A stretch of DNA of 64,000 nucleotides. Source: Symploca sp. SIO1C2. Lineage in GTDB: Bacteria > Cyanobacteriota > Cyanobacteriia > Cyanobacteriales > Coleofasciculaceae. The stretch is taken from the NCBI GenBank assembly GCA_010672925.1, contig JAAHFP010000006.1:177503-241502 (forward strand). Direction: 5' to 3'. The translations under genes were made by a program, and so were the position numbers. A model generated the notes under the pieces. That model was not told the origin of the DNA and ran no database searches. It saw only the letters and a list, made by a program, of their open reading frames with translations. Of the stretch, positions 48,818-57,516 are shown in pieces. Each line of letters begins with the position of its first letter. Positions within the stretch are counted from its first letter, which is position 1.

Positions 48818-49024
48818 CTAACTACCACCCAAGCTTCTCCAATCTACATCAACGCCATTAAGGATCAGCGAGGAGTTGTAAATTTGCAAAATAATCACTA
48901 AAAAGAGGAAAAATAACAGCATGAAGATTCCCATAAGCCCTGTAGTTCCCCAGCCGGGAGCAACTTTACCGTATTCAGAGTTTAGTGGTTTGAGAATATT
49001 TCCTAATCGTGTTTGGATTGCCAT
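48818..49024 (-). CDS. psbH: Photosystem II protein PsbH
   Basis: 68 residues with a single membrane helix ([19 protein letters not shown]) and conserved flanks [18 protein letters not shown] and [11 protein letters not shown] low-molecular-weight subunit of the photosystem II core in the thylakoid, needed for QA/QB function and assembly. psbN, often divergent from psbH in cyanobacteria, is not visible immediately upstream, where there are repeats instead. Confidence 0.97.
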   Translation of the reverse strand: MAIQTRLGNILKPLNSEYGKVAPGWGTTGLMGIFMLLFFLFLVIILQIYNSSLILNGVDVDWRSLGGS

Positions 49025-49117
49025 GAGTCACCTATGATTAATGTTGATAGATATTTTGTAACGTTGCGTAATATTATAGGACAAGTTGACACTCCTCGGG
49101 TAAACGGCAATGGGAGC

Positions 49118-49282
49118 TTTGGGAGATGGGGAGCTGAGGAAGATGGGGAGCTGAGGAAGATGGGGAGATGGGGAGCTGGGGAGCTGGGGGAGGAAATATA
49201 TTACATCATTTTAGGTATGCCACGGCATTCGATTAAATCTAAAATCTAAAATCTAAAATCTAAAATCTAAAATCTAAAATCC
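49118..49282. repeat. GATGGGGAGCTG and TAAAATC repeats
   Basis: Upstream of the SDR-CIA30 gene: GATGGGGAGCTGAG-type units (49120-49190), then six TAAAATC heptamers (49236-49280). Confidence 0.85.
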
Positions 49283-49360
49283 CCAATTTGTTTCATGGCA
49301 GTAGAAGGGGATAGTTGTTGAGTTTTTGTTACAGTGAAGAAAAACACAAAGGAGGCGGTT

Positions 49361-50833
49361 GTGACGGACAAACATCGCTCCCGATGGGACGTTGGTAGGT
49401 TTATGGAAACTTTGACCTACTTTGAGGTTATACCTTTCATTAGCTGTCTACAAAGGTTATTCACAGGTCGTGCTTATCAAAACCAAGCATATGAGGGGAG
49501 TGACAAAAACATGGGAGTGATACTAGTCGCTGGGGCAACCGGCGGCGTGGGGAAGCGAGTGGTGCGCCGTCTAGAGGATCAGGGTTATCCAGTACGTGCT
49601 TTAGTCAGAGATGCCCAGAGAGCCAAGGAAATGCTGGGGGACAAGGTAGAACTGTTTGAGGCAGATATCACAGTCCCGGAGACTTTGACTCCCGAACTTA
49701 TGAGTAATCTTTCTGCCATAGTCTGCTGCACAGGAGTGCGGGTACAACCGGTGGAAGGAGATACTCCTAACCGAGAAAAATACTATCAGGGCATTAAATT
49801 CTATTTACCAGAAGTAGTAGATAGTCCAGAAATTGTAGACTATCAGGGTATCAAGAATTTGGTGGAAGCTGCGGCCAGAAGTCTGCCCAACCCAGGAAAA
49901 AAACTGCTCTTTGACTTCAAAAATCCATCACAGGAGCTCAAAACCACTTGGGGCGCTGTGGATGATGTAGTAATGGGGGGTGTGAGTGAAAGTTCGCTCC
50001 GTATCCTCGATAATGCTGCTTTATTCACTGGTAATGTGTCTACTGCCAACTCTGGGGGTTTTGTTTCGGTACGCACCCGTAACTTTGAACCAGCCCTAGA
50101 TTTATCAGAGTATGAGGGTATAGATCTACGGGTAAAGGGAGATGGCAAGCGCTATAAATTCATTCTCCGCGCTGAATCTAAATGGGATGGAGTTGCCTAC
50201 TGCTATTCCTTTGATACGGAACCAGATGGGTGGATGGATGTACGTGTCCCTTTTACTGAGCTGATTCCTGTCTTTCGTGCCAAAACTTTGCAAGATGCCC
50301 CAGGTTTGGATGCAAGTAAAGTTTATGCTGTGCAGTTGATGCTGAGCAAGTTTGAGTATGATGGCGAACTTAACCCGAAGTTTGAACCAGGGGGTTTTGC
50401 TCTCCAAGTAGAAAGTATCACAGCTTATGGTGATCAGACTAAGCCACAATTTATTATGATTAGTTCCGCTGGTGTTACTCGTCCAGGACGTCCGGGAATT
50501 AATTTGGAGGAAGAGCCACCAGCAGTACGAATGAACGACCAACTAGGAGGAATTCTTACCTGGAAGCTTAGAGGAGAGGATGCAGTAAGAGAGAGTGGTG
50601 TACCTTATACTATTATCCGACCCTGTGCCCTAACCGAAGAACCTGGAGGTCAAGCCTTGGTATTTGAGCAAGGAGACAATATTCGAGGAAGAGTGAGTCG
50701 GGAAGATATTGCCCAACTTTGTGTACAGTTGCTAGAGCAACCTCAAGCTTGTAATCTCACTTTTGAGGTGAAAGAAGACTCGAAGGGCTCACTTTCAACT
50801 GATTGGGGAAATTCTCTTTCTCAACTTCAGTAG
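49361..50833 (+). CDS. NAD(P)-binding SDR with inserted CIA30 domain
   Basis: 490 residues. Extended SDR/NmrA-like Rossmann fold (VAGATGGVGKRVVRRL near residue 60), interrupted at ~180-365 by a CIA30 (complex I assembly factor 30) jelly-roll beginning LLFDFKNPSQELKTTWGAVD and including DDVVMGGVSESS, after which the SDR fold resumes (FIMISSAGVTRPGRP, YTIIRPCALTEEPGG). This fusion is known in cyanobacteria and plants and is linked to photosynthetic complex assembly or quality control; the exact role is unsettled. AAGGAGG lies 7 bp before the GTG at 49361, which I prefer to the GTG at 49334. Confidence 0.88.
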   Translation: MTDKHRSRWDVGRFMETLTYFEVIPFISCLQRLFTGRAYQNQAYEGSDKNMGVILVAGATGGVGKRVVRRLEDQGYPVRALVRDAQRAKEMLGDKVELFEADITVPETLTPELMSNLSAIVCCTGVRVQPVEGDTPNREKYYQGIKFYLPEVVDSPEIVDYQGIKNLVEAAARSLPNPGKKLLFDFKNPSQELKTTWGAVDDVVMGGVSESSLRILDNAALFTGNVSTANSGGFVSVRTRNFEPALDLSEYEGIDLRVKGDGKRYKFILRAESKWDGVAYCYSFDTEPDGWMDVRVPFTELIPVFRAKTLQDAPGLDASKVYAVQLMLSKFEYDGELNPKFEPGGFALQVESITAYGDQTKPQFIMISSAGVTRPGRPGINLEEEPPAVRMNDQLGGILTWKLRGEDAVRESGVPYTIIRPCALTEEPGGQALVFEQGDNIRGRVSREDIAQLCVQLLEQPQACNLTFEVKEDSKGSLSTDWGNSLSQLQ

Positions 50834-50906
50834 GAGAAAAGGCAGGAAGCAGAATTGTAGGTTGGGTTGAACGATAGTTAAACTCAACAGGATATGCTTC
50901 ACCGTC

Positions 50907-50983
50907 GGAGGGCGAAGCATTTGGATTGCACAACTTCGGTTTTACGGGGATAAATGATCGCCCAAATGCTTCGCCCCTACCAA
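50907..50983. repeat. Palindromic repeat GCGAAGCATTTGG
   Basis: GGCGAAGCATTTGG (50909-50922) is inverted as CCAAATGCTTCGCC (50963-50976). Near-perfect 14-bp arms lie in the spacer between the SDR-CIA30 and dusA genes. The rest of the spacer is short repeats. Confidence 0.7.
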
Positions 50984-51030
50984 AACACTTATTGTTAATT
51001 ATTAATTACTCATTATCCATTACTTCAAAA

Positions 51031-52020
51031 TTGCCAACCAATTCAACCAATCCTAGCTATTCTTTAAGTGTCGCACCAATGATGGAGCGCACGGATCGCT
51101 ATTTTCGTTACTTTATGCGGCAGATTTCCCGCTGCACTCTCCTCTACACTGAGATGGTAACTAGTGCAGCAATTCTTCATGGCGATCGCGAACATCTGCT
51201 AGGCTTTTCTTTAGAAGAGAAACCTTTAGTTCTCCAAGTCGGTGGTGATGAACCGAGACACCTGGCGGAATGTGCCCGCATTGCGGAGGATATGGGTTAC
51301 GATGAGATTAATCTCAACATTGGTTGTCCTAGTAGTCGGGTACAAAGTGGTAACTTTGGTGTTTGCTTGATGGCACAGCCGGAGAGGGTTGCTCAAGCGG
51401 TAGAAGCAATGCTCAAGGCTGTTAGTATACCTGTTAGTGTTAAGCATCGCATTGGTTTTGATGAATGCGATCGCTATGAGGATATGGCAAATTTTGTCCG
51501 CTTAGTCTCTGAGGCAGGTTGTCAGCAATTTACTGTACATGCTCGTAAGGCTTGGCTAAAGGGTTTAAGCCCAAAGGAGAATCGCAATATTCCCCCCTTA
51601 CGTTACGAAGATGTGCATCGTCTCAAGCAGGATTTTCCCCAGCTATTTATTGAGATTAACGGTGGATTTACTAACTTAGAGCAAGTGCAGGAGCAGTTAG
51701 CATTAGTTGATGGGGTGATGATTGGGCGTGCTGCTTACGACAATCCCTACCTATTTGCTACTGCTGATACTGAAATTTACGGTAAGGTGGTTACTCCTCC
51801 AACTCGTCATCAAGTTGTGGAAGGGATGTTTTCTTATATTGATTACTGGGTGGCAAGGGGTCTGAAGTTGAACAAAATTACTCGACACCTGCTGCAATTG
51901 TTTACTGGGCAACCAGGGAGTAGAGCCTGGAAGCGTTATTTGACGGAAAATTCCTGTATTCCTGGAGCTAGTTCTGAAGTAGTTAGGGAGGCTCTAGCAA
52001 AAGTCAATAATTTCCTTTAG
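51031..52020 (+). CDS. dusA: tRNA-dihydrouridine(20/20a) synthase DusA
   Basis: 329 residues, FMN-dependent TIM barrel that reduces uridines 20/20a in the tRNA D loop. SVAPMMERTDRYFRYF at the start, NIGCPSSRVQSGNFGVCLM with the catalytic Cys, VHARKAWLKGLSPKENR (DusA-specific), and GRAAYDNPY. The frame is open back to a TTG at 50926, but that stretch translates repeats. A TTG at 51031 gives a family-like length; no ATG is available before the conserved SVAPMM. Confidence 0.92.
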   Translation: MPTNSTNPSYSLSVAPMMERTDRYFRYFMRQISRCTLLYTEMVTSAAILHGDREHLLGFSLEEKPLVLQVGGDEPRHLAECARIAEDMGYDEINLNIGCPSSRVQSGNFGVCLMAQPERVAQAVEAMLKAVSIPVSVKHRIGFDECDRYEDMANFVRLVSEAGCQQFTVHARKAWLKGLSPKENRNIPPLRYEDVHRLKQDFPQLFIEINGGFTNLEQVQEQLALVDGVMIGRAAYDNPYLFATADTEIYGKVVTPPTRHQVVEGMFSYIDYWVARGLKLNKITRHLLQLFTGQPGSRAWKRYLTENSCIPGASSEVVREALAKVNNFL

Positions 52021-52030
52021 GGAAAGCCCC

Positions 52031-52059
52031 TTGTCCTAATCGCCTTAGCGGTTGCTATA
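52031..52059 (+). repeat. 29-bp dispersed repeat with hairpin (copy 2)
   Basis: TTGTCCTAATCGCCTTAGCG followed by GTTGCTATA, starting 11 bp after the dusA stop. It matches 27177-27205. Confidence 0.55.
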
Positions 52060-52096
52060 ATACCAAATCTCATTTCCTAATCCCTAGCAGGTAACA

Positions 52097-52498
52097 ATGC
52101 GTCTTCCTGATGAGTCAGACAGTCCTTTAGAAATCAACATCGTGCCGATGATTGATTTAGTCTTCTCAATTCTTGCCTTTTTTATTATTTCAACCCTATA
52201 CTTAACCCGCTCAGAAGGGCTGCCAGTCAATTTACCAACAGCAACCACCGCAGAAGTTCAGCGCCAATCAACCATTAATGTAACGATTAATCCTAATGGG
52301 GAGATACGTGCTAATAACCAACCGGTTGAGCTACCACAGCTGGCAAGTAGAGTAAGTTCTATGGTTGTACCCAACTCTGGCTCTTTGGTAATTATTAATG
52401 CTGATGAAAATGTCGCTCATGGGCAAGTAGTAGCAGTTATGGATAGTTTGCGTCAGGTACAAGGAGTAAAATTAGCGATCGCAGCTGAGAAACCTTAA
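52097..52498 (+). CDS. exbD: ExbD/TolR family biopolymer transport protein
   Basis: 133 residues: short cytoplasmic start, one membrane helix with the conserved Asp in NIVPMIDLVFSILAFF, then a periplasmic domain. With an ExbB/TolQ partner it uses the proton gradient to energise outer-membrane transport. No exbB is adjacent, so the partner must be elsewhere. Confidence 0.9.
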   Translation: MRLPDESDSPLEINIVPMIDLVFSILAFFIISTLYLTRSEGLPVNLPTATTAEVQRQSTINVTINPNGEIRANNQPVELPQLASRVSSMVVPNSGSLVIINADENVAHGQVVAVMDSLRQVQGVKLAIAAEKP

Positions 52499-52533
52499 AG
52501 TAATTGAAACAACTTCTGAGATGCCCAACTTCT

Positions 52534-52914
52534 TTAATACTGATCAATATTGTTTCTGGCAAAGTTTAGCATTTCTTCAGCTTGGTTAATTATTTGATTG
52601 GCTTGCTCGATGGTAATGTTTGGTACAAGGTTATAGTCTGCTTCGACCCTCTTGGCTTGGGCATTGATTAAATAACGGTGATATTCTACAGGTAAACGAT
52701 GAGTGCGAGCAAATTCTCGACCGAAGGCAGCAATAACTGCTGAGTGGCTAGAAAAGGCTAACCCTTGGCCTAAGAGAAATGCTTCTGCCAGATAAAACAT
52801 AGTATAGTAAGCTCTTGAAGCAGCAAACTCCGACAAATTATTGTTCACTAAAAGTTGGGCAGCGCGTAGGCTATCTTCAGCTTTTTGCAAGAGTTGCGCT
52901 TGTTCTGGAGTCAT
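52534..52914 (-). CDS. HEPN domain protein, probable toxin
   Basis: 126 residues, all-helical HEPN. KAEDSLRAAQLLVNN and AASRAYYTMFYLAEAFL are typical of the MNT-associated subgroup. A clear R-x4-6-H RNase motif is not obvious; NAQAKRVEADY is in the usual place. The start codon overlaps the upstream MNT gene by 4 bp, the standard HEPN/MNT toxin-antitoxin layout. In characterised pairs the MNT protein AMPylates and neutralises HEPN. Confidence 0.85.
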   Translation of the reverse strand: MTPEQAQLLQKAEDSLRAAQLLVNNNLSEFAASRAYYTMFYLAEAFLLGQGLAFSSHSAVIAAFGREFARTHRLPVEYHRYLINAQAKRVEADYNLVPNITIEQANQIINQAEEMLNFARNNIDQY

Positions 52915-53462
52915 AAAATAATCCCCTCTCGATGAATATTAATTAAAAGAGGACTATTTTCTTGGTAGTATTGCTCCTCTGTTACAGAAACACAACTAAC
53001 TAATACGTTATACTCTAAACATAAATCAGCAATAAGAGCGTTAATTTCGCTGTCTTGGGCAGAGTCTGAGGCTGATTGAAGAACAAGGAGAACGTCAATA
53101 TCTGACTCTGGTTTGGCATCACCCCTGGCTTGAGAACCAAATAAAACTAATTTTGACAACTGTCTGCCATAAAGTCTGTGCAGATATTTTTTAAATTTAG
53201 TTAAAATTTCTTCTAGATGTTCGTGTTGTAGGCAATTACTAGGTAATTGAAGTTTGTTTTTGAAATTTTTCCAGTAATGTTTGGTTTCTACTAAATCTGT
53301 TTGGTTGTCATCTAAATTTTGATATTTCTGAAGATTATTAGCTAATAAAGATGGCGATTGCTGAGCCAGAATAGCTAAAATTTCAGCAGCAATAGGGAGA
53401 GATTCTGGAGGTAGATCTTCAATATATTGGTGAAGTTGCTGACGAATATTGGAGTCAGTCAT
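52911..53462 (-). CDS. MNT-type nucleotidyltransferase with extra N-terminal region
   Basis: 183 residues from the ATG at 53462. The polymerase-beta-like MNT core is GSQARGDAKPESDIDVLL with the GSxxRGxxxxxSDxD motif near residue 105. Unlike the usual ~100-residue MNT antitoxins it carries ~95 extra N-terminal residues (LHQYIEDLPPESLPIAAEIL), a helical segment similar to small antitoxin-like domains. It pairs with the HEPN gene. Confidence 0.85.
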   Translation of the reverse strand: MTDSNIRQQLHQYIEDLPPESLPIAAEILAILAQQSPSLLANNLQKYQNLDDNQTDLVETKHYWKNFKNKLQLPSNCLQHEHLEEILTKFKKYLHRLYGRQLSKLVLFGSQARGDAKPESDIDVLLVLQSASDSAQDSEINALIADLCLEYNVLVSCVSVTEEQYYQENSPLLINIHREGIIL

Positions 53463-53469
53463 ATTAGTT

Positions 53470-53571
53470 ATATCAAGTCCGGTTGAATACTTACACTTCA
53501 GTAGCAACAAGGCAGAAGGCAGAAGGCAGAAGGCAGAAGGTAATTATAAGTGATTATCCTTTCCTTGATAT
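53470..53571. mobile_element. MITE-like element, ATATCAAGTTCGG family (copy 4)
   Basis: 102 bp; left end ATATCAAGTCCGGTTGAATA, interior GGCAGAA repeats, right end TATCCTTTCCTTGATAT. It lies just before the MNT gene start and so may separate that gene from its former promoter. Confidence 0.75.
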
Positions 53572-53635
53572 TACCAATTCCCAATTCTCAAATGACAAAC
53601 AACAAATGACAAACAACCAATAACAAACAACAAAC

Positions 53636-55882
53636 TTACTGCACAACCTGACGCATATAACTGCTCCACAACTGAGCCGCTTGAGCACTACTACCACTGG
53701 TGGGAGAATTGTCGTCATTACCCAACCAGATACCGGTGACTAGTTGGCGGGATGGGATAAAACCGATGAACCAAAGGTCTACATTGCGATCCGTAGTACC
53801 GGTTTTCCCAGCCTCTCCTAAACCAAGGGCGGCGGATCTACCTGTGCCCACTTGCACTACCCCCCGGAGCATATCAGTCATGATAGTTGCTACTGCTGGT
53901 GATACCGCCTGAGAGCTCATTTCCCCATTTTCACCGAAAGTATAAATCACGCGACAGGTTTGGGGGTCATTATTATCGGTACAATCATTACTATCGAGGA
54001 TTCGTCTAATGGCATGGGGACGGTTCCAAACTCCACTATTAGCGATCGCGCCATAAGAACCAGTAATTTCCAAAACATTAACCTCACTTAAACCAATTGC
54101 CAAGCGCGGTGCTGGAGTCAGTTTGGAGTCGATACCAAGGCGTCGTGCCACTCCTACCATGTTATTTAAACCGGCATCTTGAGCTACCTGGATCGCAGTT
54201 ACATTTTCCGACTGGGCTAAGCCGGTATACATATTAATATCACCACTAGAGCGTTTACAGCCATCTATCTTTAAGTTATTGATGGGATCGCAAGAGTAGG
54301 TTTTAGCTGCGGAGATGCCTTTTTCTAAAGCAGCGGCGTAAGCAAAGAGTTTGAAGGTTGAACCGGGTTGTCGTTGAGCTTGAGTCGCACGATTAAACTG
54401 ACTTTTTGTGTAATCTGCACCCCCAACCAGGGTACGAATTTCACCATTACTGGTGTCGAGGGTGACAATTGCTCCTTGGGAGAATCTCAAATTAGCGCCA
54501 GTGCTGTTAATATAGTCCCTTAATGATTTCTCTGCCAAGGTCTGAGCCTGAAGATCTAAACCAGTTTCTACATAGAAGTTACCTTCTTGAGCTAAATCCT
54601 TACCCAGTAGTTGCCGTAGCTCACCGAAGACGTAACTGTAGAAGTAGGGAGCCTTGACACTAGAGAGGAATTCCCTAGCTTCAGGACTAACTTGAATACG
54701 GGATCTCCTGGCTCGGCTAGCTTCCTCATCACTAATCATACCTAAAATACGCATCCGCTCGATTACCCGGTTGCGGAGTTGCAATGCGGTATTGTAGTCC
54801 TGAACTGGATTGTAGCTATTAGGGGCAGGCAAAGTAGCCACAAGAGTTGCTGCTTCTTCAATGGATAAATCCCTGGCAGTTTTGTCAAAGTAAAACTGAG
54901 CCGCATCTTCAAACCCGTAGGCTTCAATACCCAAGTAAACTCGGTTTAAATAAGCCTTTAAAATGTCATTTTTACTGTAGAAAGTCTCTAATTTCAGAGC
55001 CACAACCATTTCCCGCAGCTTTCTCCCCGCACTGTTCCCTCGTCCGACATATTCCGGAAACAGACTGCGTGCCACCTGTTGGGTAATCGTGCTCGCTCCT
55101 TCTCTAATTGTTCCCCCTTGGATATTTCTGACCAAAGCTCGTAAAATACCGTAGGGGTCTACGCCGAAGTGCCAATAAAAACGACTGTCTTCAGAAGCAA
55201 CAACCGCTTGGGGTAAGTATTGGGAAAAATCTGATAAGCGTCGGAGTTCTCGGTGAACTTCTGTGCGAGGTTTCCGTAGGGGAGTTTCATCACGGGAGTA
55301 GACCACTACCGGCCCTTGGATACCAATGGGCAAAGGACGTACCGGCACTTTTGACCATTCAATACCGATCACTAGTACCACCAAACAGATTAACGCACCA
55401 ATACCGTAAAGGCTCCAGCGAATAGCCAGTATATACCAGGGGGGAGGATCAACATACTGAAGTTTTACCGATGCTGCCAGTTCTGGTGGCCCAACAGTAA
55501 GGACATCCCCATGACGCAAAATCAGGGAAGGTAGTCGGCGCTTGCCCCGGTAGATACCGTTAGTAGAGTTTTCATCTTTAATGATAAAAGACCTTTGATT
55601 GCGTCCATGGCGTTCTAAAGACAGGTGAATCTGACTAACCACTGGATTACGCACAACTATATCGCAAGATTTGGAGCTGCGTCCTAATAAGTAGCGATCG
55701 CCTACAAGAGGATAAACTTCAGGTTGATTAGCATTAGCGTCTTGCACCAAAATCTTGGGCACTCTAGCATTAGGCTTGAGGGCAAGGGACTGAAAGTTAA
55801 CTTTCGCCTGAATGGTTTGTACTGCCTGAGTCAGTTGACCAAGCAGTGTTTTCGGTGGTTGTGGTGGTTGGGGGGAACTCAT
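53636..55882 (-). CDS. Class A penicillin-binding protein with N-terminal FHA domain
   Basis: 748 residues. FHA domain (~60-125: YLLGRSSKSCDIVV, VSQIHLSLERHG, DENSTNGIYRGKR) in the cytoplasm, one membrane helix (~152-175), glycosyltransferase family 51 domain (VVASEDSRFYWHFGVDPYG, GASTITQQVARSLF), and a transpeptidase domain with SxxK in QPGSTFKLF near 506, SxN in SENVTA near 559 and KTGTT near 692. It polymerises and cross-links peptidoglycan. The FHA domain implies control by Ser/Thr phosphorylation and is known in cyanobacterial PBPs. Confidence 0.95.
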   Translation of the reverse strand: MSSPQPPQPPKTLLGQLTQAVQTIQAKVNFQSLALKPNARVPKILVQDANANQPEVYPLVGDRYLLGRSSKSCDIVVRNPVVSQIHLSLERHGRNQRSFIIKDENSTNGIYRGKRRLPSLILRHGDVLTVGPPELAASVKLQYVDPPPWYILAIRWSLYGIGALICLVVLVIGIEWSKVPVRPLPIGIQGPVVVYSRDETPLRKPRTEVHRELRRLSDFSQYLPQAVVASEDSRFYWHFGVDPYGILRALVRNIQGGTIREGASTITQQVARSLFPEYVGRGNSAGRKLREMVVALKLETFYSKNDILKAYLNRVYLGIEAYGFEDAAQFYFDKTARDLSIEEAATLVATLPAPNSYNPVQDYNTALQLRNRVIERMRILGMISDEEASRARRSRIQVSPEAREFLSSVKAPYFYSYVFGELRQLLGKDLAQEGNFYVETGLDLQAQTLAEKSLRDYINSTGANLRFSQGAIVTLDTSNGEIRTLVGGADYTKSQFNRATQAQRQPGSTFKLFAYAAALEKGISAAKTYSCDPINNLKIDGCKRSSGDINMYTGLAQSENVTAIQVAQDAGLNNMVGVARRLGIDSKLTPAPRLAIGLSEVNVLEITGSYGAIANSGVWNRPHAIRRILDSNDCTDNNDPQTCRVIYTFGENGEMSSQAVSPAVATIMTDMLRGVVQVGTGRSAALGLGEAGKTGTTDRNVDLWFIGFIPSRQLVTGIWLGNDDNSPTSGSSAQAAQLWSSYMRQVVQ

Positions 55883-56272
55883 TATTTAAGCGATGAGTTA
55901 TCGGCTTTTTAGCTCTTTACCCATTCTACCCCTTGATAATCTGGTTAAGGGAGCTGAGGGAGCTGAGGGAGTTGGGGGAGTTGAGGGAGCTGGGGGAGTA
56001 GTGAAATCGATATGGACTTGATATGTAGCGCTACAAATTTAGGTTAGGACATTCTTAAATCCACCAAACCCTCTCACAACTTACTGTTGCCAGATGAGCT
56101 GCTGTCTAGCCCGTAGCACTATACCGAAGGTTTGCTACATAAGTGTGTAAGCTATGCTTTTTTTTGGACTGAAGTCCTACTACTGCTTATTACTTCAAAA
56201 CCAAAGTAAATCGACTTGATGAAGCAAACTCACCTAACACCTAACACCTAACACCTACCACCTACCACCTAA
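55883..56272. other. Intergenic repeats upstream of CPBP gene
   Basis: 390 bp. GGGAGCTGA/GGGAGTTGG tandem run (55948-56000), REP GGACTGAAGTCCTACTAC (56166-56183) shared with 42193-42210, and CACCTAA heptamers (56230-56272) that abut the CPBP start codon. No gene seen. Confidence 0.6.
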
Positions 56273-57142
56273 ATGAAATCCGAGAACCCTTTTATCAATT
56301 TCACTACTCGCAGTCTGCTACTCTGTGCTCTGTTAATATCTCTGCTTCTAGGCTTTCTCCTCAGTATAGTTACTGAACTTAGCGGCTTGAGTCCTAATGA
56401 GCCAATTTTTACTCTGATTAGCTACAATTTAATCTTTATTTTGCTATGTCTTTGGGCAATAGAACGGTTAAGTCAGTTACAAGTCAAAACCGATGCTCTT
56501 ATTGGTAAAGTACCACCCAACTACCGGTGGTTACCAACCATAGGCATTGTGATTAATATTTTACTGTTTTCCTTAGGTTCGGGTCAACTGCTCTTTTATC
56601 TACTATCGTTTGTCGCTCCTGGGTTCGTAGAGTCAATACTCAATGAGCAAATTTTTCTCTCTGGTTCCGACAATTTTGCTCCTGCACTGAGCAATATATT
56701 AGCAGTTATTACTGTGGTTGTGGTAGCACCCATAACCGAGGAACTGCTATTTCGAGGCATACTGTTACACCGATGGACAGCCAAATGGGGAATTACCCCA
56801 GCTTTATTGCTGACTTCTTTAGTATTTGGCATCCTTCATGCCAATCTTGTGGGCTTGTCTGTTTTTGGGTTAATGATGGCCCTACTTTACCTCAAAACTC
56901 GTACTCTCATTGTCCCGATTATCTGTCATGCACTGAACAATCTTGTTGCTATTGGTCTGGAATTACTCCCCAAGGATGCAAGCAATACCAACCCTGCGGA
57001 TATCTTAGAGCAACTTAATTCTTATTGGTGGGTTGGCATGGTCTATGTAGTCTTGTCAGCTCCTTGGTTAATTGATTTTATTCTTAAAAATTGGCCTAAG
57101 TCAGTTTTTGATCTGCCATATTTTAGCAATGGTGAGCAATAG
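56273..57142 (+). CDS. CPBP family intramembrane metalloprotease
   Basis: 289 residues with seven or eight hydrophobic helices. Motif 1 ITEELLFRGILLHR (Glu156/Glu157, Arg160), motif 2 GILHANLVG with His, and motif 3 CHALNNLVA: the glutamate/histidine set of the CAAX-prenyl-protease/bacteriocin-immunity (Abi) family. Substrate unknown. No ribosome site: the ATG follows the CACCTAA repeat directly. Confidence 0.88.
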   Translation: MKSENPFINFTTRSLLLCALLISLLLGFLLSIVTELSGLSPNEPIFTLISYNLIFILLCLWAIERLSQLQVKTDALIGKVPPNYRWLPTIGIVINILLFSLGSGQLLFYLLSFVAPGFVESILNEQIFLSGSDNFAPALSNILAVITVVVVAPITEELLFRGILLHRWTAKWGITPALLLTSLVFGILHANLVGLSVFGLMMALLYLKTRTLIVPIICHALNNLVAIGLELLPKDASNTNPADILEQLNSYWWVGMVYVVLSAPWLIDFILKNWPKSVFDLPYFSNGEQ

Positions 57143-57516
57143 GGCTATTTCAGGTATTTGAGGCTGTTTTAAGCATTGAGACTATTATTTTATATTGTTT
57201 GAAGATAAATTTGCAATCTGGTTTATAGTCTCTTTATAAGGATAAATCATACCCTTTTTTTAGGGTAAATTACGGTATTTTACTTCGTGAATTGTTGCAT
57301 CTTTTTTAATGAATGTGTTAGCATCTCATTCAGAAACGCACGGCATTATGTTTACAGCGCTTCCTACTGTTACGAGGTAAGCTAAAAACGACGGGGAAGA
57401 AATCTATCCAATCTTAAAACTAATTCAGGTGTACCTCATTGCAGCGGTAACCGCTGTGTCGCGAAGACGAAGTGCAAAGTTTTTGTTTTTTAACTGAATA
57501 CCTATTTATCTAGAAA
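57143..57516. other. Intergenic region before the TRAP-fusion gene
   Basis: 374 bp, largely unique and AT-rich, so probably promoter-bearing. Hairpin ACCCTTTTTTTAGGGT (57250-57265) may end the CPBP transcript. A palindrome CAGCGGTAACCGCTG is at 57443-57457. No gene seen. Confidence 0.45.

Noticed and set aside
49013-49249. Plus-strand ORF upstream of psbH considered as psbN
   Set aside because: PsbN is about 43 residues with an N-terminal membrane helix. This frame encodes repeat-derived GRWGAEEDGE sequence and has no helix.
57400-57500. Possible small RNA or tRNA fragment before the TRAP-fusion gene
   Set aside because: A palindrome is present but no cloverleaf, T-loop motif or terminator could be drawn.
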